A stretch of 11,520 nucleotides of DNA from Bacillota bacterium (GTDB taxonomy: Bacteria > Bacillota_I > Bacilli_A > RFN20 > CAG-826): contig JAEWUY010000020.1 in assembly GCA_023396795.1 (NCBI GenBank), positions 1-11,520 of the forward strand. Reading direction: 5' to 3'. Below are positions 6,435 through 11,520 of the stretch, in pieces. The notes below the pieces were generated by a model, which saw nothing but the letters and a program-made list of their open reading frames with translations, ran no database searches and was not told the origin of the DNA. The number at the start of each line of letters is the position of its first letter. The stretch's first letter is position 1. The position numbers were made by a program, and so were the translations under genes.

Positions 6435-7970
6435 ATGAAACCACGAAACCTTCGTATTTTGTTTCCGATGGCATTGATTGCTGTTGGCACCCTTGCTGGG
6501 TGCGACGGTAATCGCGTTGATCCATATTCTGTTGATTTGTCGCTTGATATTAGTGGCGCAAAAGTCAACTTTTGGGGTCCTTTTGGAGCGGATAACAACG
6601 CGATCGTCGAAGATTTAATCGCGGTGTTCGAAGAACAAACTGGTGTCGATGTTGTTTACGAAAGTAAAGGTAGCTACGACCAACTAAAGCAAGCCATTGA
6701 CCTTTCGGCTACCTCGAGCAGCTATCCTCACGTTGCTTTGGGCTATCCCGACCATTTCGCTGGATATGTTCGGAGCAACATTATCGTTCGTCTCGATTAT
6801 TATTTTGAAAATGGCGGAACTTATGCTTATGGCGATTATAGAGAAGCTGATCGGACATACGCTATGAGCGATTTTTATGAAGATTATATGGTCGAAAATC
6901 AAGCCATTGAAATGAAAAGCGAAACCGAGGGTTGGACTCTCGGTGTGCCGTTTAACAAATCAACGGAAATTATGACCATTAACAAAACTTTCTTTGATTG
7001 GGCAGTGACAAGGAATCCGGAGATTACTGTTCCAACCACTTGGGACGAAGTTGCCGTCGTTGGTCCGAAAATTACCACATTACTGACTCCATATTTTGGT
7101 GGTGTAATTGGTAGCGATAGCCTCCCATATGCCACTGCGCAAGCAGCCGCTAATGCTGGCCAAACTGTCATTTTAGATATGACAAACTCCGACGCCGAAC
7201 TTTTCCGTCCTTTATCTTACGATTCACAGGCTAACCTCTTCATTACGACTGTCCGCCAAAGTGGTGGTACATATACGGAGATTGATTATGCTTCCGACAA
7301 GGGTTATTTAGCTTATAATAGCTCAGAAACTGTTGCAGGTTTACAAATGCTACGCAATCTCTTTAATGATGAAGTTCTTGGTGTTCCCAAACTTTGGGAA
7401 GAATCTAAATATTCCTCAGGTCCATTTAAGGATGTTATGGCTGTTATGGCCATCGGCTCGACGGCCGGCGTTCAAAATAACGCTCCAGCCGGAAATAAGT
7501 TTACACTTAGTGCTGCACCTATTCCTTATTCCAATGCGAATCGCAAGTATGTTATTTCGCAAGGCACAAACCTCGCTTTACTGGATCGGGGAACCGAACA
7601 AGAACGCGTTGCCGCTTGGCGATTGTTACAATACTTATCAAAATATGCTAATGCTGAATTCGTGCAACGCAGTGGTTATTTCCCATCTTGCGAATATGCC
7701 GAAAACGATGCTAATTATCAAGACTTTCTTGCCAATCCTGGCTTTAGTACAACTGAAAAGATTAAGGCCGAAGTCGCCAAGGTCAACAGCAATGTTTACA
7801 TTGATGACGAAGAAAATTGGATTAAGTTCGTCGACGCTCCTTTTGTCGGATCGGCTTATGTCCGCAATGAAGTAGCTGCCATTCCTGAAGCATTATTCTT
7901 CACGGATGCTAGCATTCAATCGATTCTCGATCAATCATATGCCAACATGCCTGAATATGTCAGGTCATAG
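6435..7970 (+). CDS. Substrate-binding lipoprotein of the ABC importer (second paralogue)
   Basis: This is a second family-1 solute-binding lipoprotein, 511 residues from ATG 6435. I prefer this start to the in-frame ATG at 6417 because AAAGGTGG (6420-6427) lies 7 bases upstream, and the signal peptide then begins MKPRNLR. The lipobox is LAGC at 20-23. It matches the first paralogue almost without gaps over the first 120 residues: VNFWGPFGA (44-52), GYPDHFAGY (103-111), VPFNKSTEI (171-179), and the shared VISQGTNLAL (373-382) followed by LDRGT. The two genes are only 18 nt apart, which points to tandem duplication, but the DNA has diverged widely at third codon positions, so the duplication is old. 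The region at about 125-165 differs most in length and composition between the two. Both proteins presumably use the one pair of permeases, either with different ligands or different affinities. No further ATPase or permease gene follows. The stop is TAG. Confidence 0.92.
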   Translation: MKPRNLRILFPMALIAVGTLAGCDGNRVDPYSVDLSLDISGAKVNFWGPFGADNNAIVEDLIAVFEEQTGVDVVYESKGSYDQLKQAIDLSATSSSYPHVALGYPDHFAGYVRSNIIVRLDYYFENGGTYAYGDYREADRTYAMSDFYEDYMVENQAIEMKSETEGWTLGVPFNKSTEIMTINKTFFDWAVTRNPEITVPTTWDEVAVVGPKITTLLTPYFGGVIGSDSLPYATAQAAANAGQTVILDMTNSDAELFRPLSYDSQANLFITTVRQSGGTYTEIDYASDKGYLAYNSSETVAGLQMLRNLFNDEVLGVPKLWEESKYSSGPFKDVMAVMAIGSTAGVQNNAPAGNKFTLSAAPIPYSNANRKYVISQGTNLALLDRGTEQERVAAWRLLQYLSKYANAEFVQRSGYFPSCEYAENDANYQDFLANPGFSTTEKIKAEVAKVNSNVYIDDEENWIKFVDAPFVGSAYVRNEVAAIPEALFFTDASIQSILDQSYANMPEYVRS

Positions 7971-7984
7971 TAAAGGAGGAAGTA

Positions 7985-9487
7985 ATGAATAAGCTAACAA
8001 AATTAATTCTTGGTTTAGCAGCCTTCGTCCTGTTGCCTCTTAGTGGCTGTGACGATCCTATTTCCACATGTGTTGTACTAGATAATCCCGATGAGTTATT
8101 AACGACGCCCGTTACCGACTCGTTTAAACTCTCACAGGAAAGTCTATATGCTACCCGTCAATTTACCACTGCTGATGGCGATGGGATGATGCTCGGTGCT
8201 GCAACGCTTAAATCAACGACAGATGGCGATACTGCCAATTTTGAAGTCGCTGGTTATTCTGAAACTGTTCGCTTAAGATTTTTGGGTATTAATACTCCAG
8301 AATCAACCGCGAAAGTTGAACCATGGGGTAAAAAAGCCTCTTTGTTCGTCAAACATATTCTCGAAACAGCTCACACTATTGTTTTAATTAACGATGTTAA
8401 TGTCTTTGAAGAAAGAGATAGTTCTGGTAATCGCCACCTTGGATTTATTTGGTATAAATCAGCTGCTGACGCCGATTTCCGTCTTCTCAATCTCGAGATT
8501 GTTGAGCAATGTTACTCACGTAATTTCTTATTTATTGATTCAACCATTACTCCTTATCGCGAGAAGTTTGAACAAGCGGAAGCGCGTGGTGTTGAATGTG
8601 GTTATCGTGTACATGGTACGGATGACCCGGGTTATGATTACAGCACGAATGTTGAAGAGCCAACCATCCGTTACCTTCGTGATCACTATGACGAATTCGG
8701 TATTACAGAAGGCGGTAGCAGTGGCAAACAACTCATCATTTCTGGTCTTGTCATTGGTCAGATGGGTGATAGCATGGTCCTCCGCGATATTACCGATATT
8801 GATGATGTAACTGGAGAATATTGTTCGATGTACGCCTATGCCGGATATAATACTTCATTAGCTTCTGTTGTTAGTGTTGGCGATGTTATAAAGATTTATG
8901 CTCGCGCGACAATGTACAATAACAACATTCAACTTTCCGACTTAAAAACAAATACGACGGGAAAGCAAAAAATCGAGTGGTTAGCGATTAGTCCCACTTC
9001 TCCGATTCTCGAACAAGTTTATCCATCCGCTCAATATCCAGATGGCGATCCTCGCTATGTCAATTACCCAACCGATATTTCCCCATATGAAATGGATAGC
9101 GCAGCCTTCGATTCTTACCAAGACTTTGCCCCATTCTCCGGCTATGTTGTCTCCACGCTTGTAACTATTCGCTTTGTCACACCATTTACTGATGATGAAG
9201 TTGAAGAAGGTTCTGGTACCGGAGACGAGTATTATTTCAAAAAAGATGACAACCGCAATATGACGGTTTATGCAAAGTCCGAGGGTGTCGATAGCGAAAG
9301 CAAGCCCTTATATTTGAATTTACGGGTTAGTGGTGATTGTAGTCCTTACCCTGACGAAACTCTTTTTGAAGTTGGACACACATACTTAGTTGTCGGTTAC
9401 TTAGCTGCTTACTTTGAGCGTTATCAAGTTCAGCTTTTTAATAACACACCAGGACGTAATTACATCGTTGATGTAACAGACGCATAA
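7985..9487 (+). CDS. Surface lipoprotein with staphylococcal-nuclease-like domain and two probable OB folds
   Basis: This 500-residue protein is predicted to be a lipid-anchored, surface-exposed nuclease. The signal peptide ends in lipobox LSGC (19-22). An SNase domain follows at about 68-210. Aligned by eye to S. aureus nuclease, DGDT (80-83) supplies the Asp21 equivalent D82, LRFLGINTPE (97-106) gives the Arg35 and Glu43 equivalents R98 and E106, and GNRHLGF (148-154) gives the Arg87 equivalent R150. The Asp40 equivalent is Asn103, a change in a calcium ligand. WGKKASLFVK and KFEQAEARG match other conserved helices. All main catalytic residues are therefore present, so an active Ca2+-dependent, sugar-nonspecific nuclease is likely. 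Residues 248-320 look like an OB fold (VIGQMGDSMVLRDI, then VSVGDVIKIYARAT), and a second OB-like segment spans about 383-488 with a large acidic loop. OB folds could bind nucleic acid. It is co-encoded with the importer: 14 nt after the second binding protein, with AAAGGAGGA at 7972-7980. The SNase call is strong; the OB calls are moderate. Confidence 0.87.
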   Translation: MNKLTKLILGLAAFVLLPLSGCDDPISTCVVLDNPDELLTTPVTDSFKLSQESLYATRQFTTADGDGMMLGAATLKSTTDGDTANFEVAGYSETVRLRFLGINTPESTAKVEPWGKKASLFVKHILETAHTIVLINDVNVFEERDSSGNRHLGFIWYKSAADADFRLLNLEIVEQCYSRNFLFIDSTITPYREKFEQAEARGVECGYRVHGTDDPGYDYSTNVEEPTIRYLRDHYDEFGITEGGSSGKQLIISGLVIGQMGDSMVLRDITDIDDVTGEYCSMYAYAGYNTSLASVVSVGDVIKIYARATMYNNNIQLSDLKTNTTGKQKIEWLAISPTSPILEQVYPSAQYPDGDPRYVNYPTDISPYEMDSAAFDSYQDFAPFSGYVVSTLVTIRFVTPFTDDEVEEGSGTGDEYYFKKDDNRNMTVYAKSEGVDSESKPLYLNLRVSGDCSPYPDETLFEVGHTYLVVGYLAAYFERYQVQLFNNTPGRNYIVDVTDA

Positions 9488-9509
9488 TGTTTAAGAAAGG
9501 AAAAAACAT

Positions 9510-10613
9510 ATGAAATTATTCAAATTATTAGTTCCAGTCCTCGCTCTTGGATTGCTTGCCGGCTGTGGTGAAGCAAAACTTGAGCAATCTATCGTTGATG
9601 CCGTTAGTGAAATTGGCGCGCTTCTAACTAGTGGCGCCACAGGTACTCCTTATAGTGATCGTTCCATGACTATCAATATCAAAGCGGGCGACACACTAGT
9701 TGGCACGACTTCCATTAAAATCAATCAAGAAACGTTAAAGGTTGACATGACCAATGGTGTCGAAGTCACCATCTCCTATGCAATTGATACTGAGTCATCT
9801 GCCAACTGGGTGATTGCTCCAGGCAAACCCGATGCTGCGCATGCCCGTATTGCTCCGAAAATTTATGATTTTGAGGACTATACTTCCGTTTTAACCGCGA
9901 CCATCGCTTATGGCGAAACAACGAAGGCCGTCTCTTGGAATATTTCAGTTGCTCAACGCGGTTATGAATTGGTTGTTGTCGCTCTTGGCAATGTCCGTGA
10001 AGAAGTTGCAATTAATACTGATTTCACAACGCGTGGATATTTGACTGGTTTCTTTAAAGATCCGACCCATGTTTACGCCGGTGCCGTTATTGCTGATGGA
10101 GAAAGCGCCATTAACCTTAACCGCGGCCAACTCGGAAATTTATGGGCCCAAGATAGTTATCAAATTGGTGATCTTGTTCTCGTTACCGGAAAGCACACAA
10201 CCTATAACGGCGTGCATCAATTAGTCCCGACCGAAATGGTTATGGACTATGCTTATGCCGAAGTAAGTGATCCTGTTGATCTTGTTATTAATTCCGAAGC
10301 GGAATTTTCTGCTGAAGCCTTAGATGGCATGGACAGCCGCGTTATTAGAATGAATAACCTCGTTTATGTTTCTGGTAAGGAAGGCGTGACCGTTAATGGC
10401 TCACACGCTTCAATAATAATGAAGTTTGGCACTCTTAATATTACTTTATATGTGAACTATCACATTTCTCCAGTCGGACAACAAGAATTCATCGATGTCA
10501 TGGCTGATTGGGTCGCTAACGAAACAACCGTCAATTACCACGGCCACTTAGGCTGGTATACGACTGGCCCGCAACTGACCCCGTTTGACGCTAACGTTTT
10601 CCCAACATCTTAA
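9510..10613 (+). CDS. Hypothetical surface lipoprotein with Ig-like and OB-like segments
   Basis: This 367-residue protein is a predicted lipoprotein: KLFK, a hydrophobic core and lipobox LAGC (16-19). Residues about 52-148 are rich in alternating beta-strand patterns and end in a repeat-like TIAYGETTKAVSWNISV (131-147), which resembles a bacterial Ig-like domain. Residues about 175-246 look like an OB fold: RGYLTGFF, a variable middle, then YQIGDLVLVTGKHTTYNGVHQLVPTEM, the same pattern of GD-hydrophobic strand followed by a short loop and QL seen in the first OB segment of the preceding nuclease. A further beta-rich segment runs from about 275 to 365. There is no catalytic motif I recognise. 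Position directly after the nuclease (22-nt gap, ribosome binding site AAAGGA at 9496-9501) suggests that it binds nucleic acid or scaffolds the nuclease at the cell surface. That role is inference; the lipoprotein call is firm and the domain calls are tentative. Confidence 0.8.
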   Translation: MKLFKLLVPVLALGLLAGCGEAKLEQSIVDAVSEIGALLTSGATGTPYSDRSMTINIKAGDTLVGTTSIKINQETLKVDMTNGVEVTISYAIDTESSANWVIAPGKPDAAHARIAPKIYDFEDYTSVLTATIAYGETTKAVSWNISVAQRGYELVVVALGNVREEVAINTDFTTRGYLTGFFKDPTHVYAGAVIADGESAINLNRGQLGNLWAQDSYQIGDLVLVTGKHTTYNGVHQLVPTEMVMDYAYAEVSDPVDLVINSEAEFSAEALDGMDSRVIRMNNLVYVSGKEGVTVNGSHASIIMKFGTLNITLYVNYHISPVGQQEFIDVMADWVANETTVNYHGHLGWYTTGPQLTPFDANVFPTS

Positions 10614-10654
10614 TGATTACTATCATTCACCAATTATTGGCATAGGAGGAATCA

Positions 10655-11341
10655 ATGGAAAAAACTTTGAAAGATAAAGCCTTTGATGGCGTTAAAGTTG
10701 CCTTAGAATATGTTAAGAAGAATTATATGAGTTTTGTTGGCTTTTTGCTGACGATCTTGCTCTTCATTTTCTTGGCTCTTCCGGCCGCAACCGTAACAGT
10801 AAGCAATATTAATTATTCTTCGATTCAAAAATCATATACGCTTATCAACATCATAAATGGTACTACCACTTATCGTATATCCGATATTCTCTTTGGCCGT
10901 ATTATTCAGTCGATTACAGGAATGTTTAACTATATTAGCAATACAAATCCCGCTGAAAGCGATCCTTCATTATTGGCAACTTTTAAAGCAGTATTCTTTC
11001 CAAACAACGTTTTCGTCGGCGGAGGGTTGATACTATTTATTATTGCGACGATATTAATGTTTTTCCCGAAAATCATTGTTCGGACAGTTGGAGCTTCGCT
11101 GGCTCTGGTTGGGGCATTCTTTATGATTTTCATCTACTTCCAAGTAATGTATGACATTCCGATTACTCAAGCTTTCCTCAGCCTAGAGTATGGTGTTGAA
11201 TTTCTTGCTGGACCTATCGTATTAATTATTAATGGTTTTGCGATTGCCGGCGTGTATGTTTATATCACTGTCATGGATTACGTTGCTGACTACAAATATC
11301 GGCAAAGTGAAAGCCAACGCTATTTGCGTGGTGGTATCTAA
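10655..11341 (+). CDS. Unidentified membrane protein with four predicted helices, last gene of the cluster
   Basis: This 228-residue protein matches no family I recognise. It has an amphipathic, lysine-rich N-terminus (KTLKDKAFDGVKVALEYVKK), then predicted helices at about 25-47, 119-138, 143-165 and 182-206, and a charged C-tail ending RYLRGGI. The loop between helices 1 and 2 (about 48-118) is the largest soluble part. If the positive N- and C-termini are both inside, it faces outward, as expected for four helices. The strong ribosome binding site TAGGAGGA (10643-10650) is 4 bases before the ATG. The 41 nt before it contain no terminator or clear promoter, and a strong terminator follows, so it is probably the last cistron of the operon. 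A role in assembling or anchoring the surface machinery is possible but not shown. Confidence 0.8.
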   Translation: MEKTLKDKAFDGVKVALEYVKKNYMSFVGFLLTILLFIFLALPAATVTVSNINYSSIQKSYTLINIINGTTTYRISDILFGRIIQSITGMFNYISNTNPAESDPSLLATFKAVFFPNNVFVGGGLILFIIATILMFFPKIIVRTVGASLALVGAFFMIFIYFQVMYDIPITQAFLSLEYGVEFLAGPIVLIINGFAIAGVYVYITVMDYVADYKYRQSESQRYLRGGI

Positions 11342-11342
11342 T

Positions 11343-11355
11343 CGTTTCTTAAACG
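11343..11355 (+). other. Small hairpin ahead of the operon terminator
   Basis: CGTTT (11343-11347) pairs with AAACG (11351-11355) across CTT, starting 2 nt after the last stop codon. It stacks just upstream of the main terminator. It has no T-run of its own and is short, so chance is possible. Confidence 0.3.
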
Positions 11356-11360
11356 TTATA

Positions 11361-11387
11361 GGGCAGTCCAAAGGATTGCCCTTTTCT
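11361..11387 (+). terminator. Intrinsic terminator of the ABC-nuclease operon
   Basis: GGGCAGTCC (11361-11369) pairs with GGATTGCCC (11373-11381), giving 9 bp with one G-U pair and an AAA loop. TTTTCT follows. It is the strongest terminator in the window and marks the end of the cluster. Flanking TTATAG and CTATAA could lengthen the stem further with the T-run looped out. Confidence 0.88.
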
Positions 11388-11409
11388 ATAAGAAAATGTA
11401 TCGAAGTTC

Positions 11410-11438
11410 TTGAATATGACTTTAAAATCATTTACTAT
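11410..11438 (+). promoter_or_regulatory. Promoter of the tRNA-Lys gene
   Basis: TTGAAT (11410-11415) and TACTAT (11433-11438) are spaced by exactly 17 bases. Transcription would start near 11445, about 8 nt before the mature tRNA. A second -10 candidate TATTAT (11436-11441) is closer to consensus but has 20-base spacing. The position between a terminator and a tRNA makes a promoter here expected. Confidence 0.55.
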
Positions 11439-11452
11439 TATTTGGCATTAAT

Positions 11453-11520
<68 letters not shown>

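Noticed and set aside
10630..10640. CCAAT-T-ATTGG inverted repeat before the last gene
   Set aside because: Arms of 5 bp around one base cannot form an RNA hairpin, and no promoter surrounds it, so an operator role is unsupported.

Overview
All ten protein genes and the one tRNA in this window read rightward. The DNA is AT-rich (about 40% G+C by eye, not computed). Most genes have strong AAAGGAGG-type ribosome binding sites, lipoproteins carry L-[AS]-G-C lipoboxes, there is no sign of an outer membrane, and tryptophan is encoded by TGG throughout. This suggests a Gram-positive or wall-less member of the Bacilli that uses the standard code, such as an uncultured lineage near Acholeplasmatales, Izemoplasmatales or RF39. 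The taxonomic placement is inference.

Left part (1-1404): the tail of an unidentified gene, then an RDD-family membrane protein with an unusually large extracytoplasmic insert, closed by a clear intrinsic terminator. A regulatory gap (1405-1577) follows. It holds weak hairpins, a candidate extended -10 promoter overlapped by two inverted repeats, and a short leader in which the ribosome binding site of the next gene can be paired away.

Centre and right (1578-11341): one tightly spaced eight-gene cluster that is probably a single operon. Its order is a CUT1-type (UgpC/MalK class) ABC ATPase, two MalF/MalG-type permeases, two paralogous substrate-binding lipoproteins in tandem, a staphylococcal-nuclease-like (SNase) lipoprotein with two probable OB folds, a second lipoprotein with OB-like segments, and a small four-helix membrane protein. 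The longest internal gaps are 46 nt, holding a 7-bp hairpin between the permease and binding-protein genes, and 41 nt before the last gene. A strong terminator closes the cluster at 11361-11387. A tRNA-Lys(CTT) gene with its own promoter follows and is cut by the window end.

The best reading is a surface system in which a lipid-anchored nuclease, perhaps helped by OB-fold lipoproteins that hold nucleic acid, breaks down external DNA or RNA, and the transporter with two alternative binding proteins imports products. From memory, mycoplasmas have a similar nuclease plus UgpC/A/E-type transporter cluster (M. genitalium MG_186 to MG_189; M. hyopneumoniae mhp379). What looks less described here is the pair of tandem binding proteins, the extra OB-like lipoprotein and the four-helix membrane protein. 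The transported substrate cannot be read from the sequence; an ordinary sugar or glycerol phosphate remains possible.
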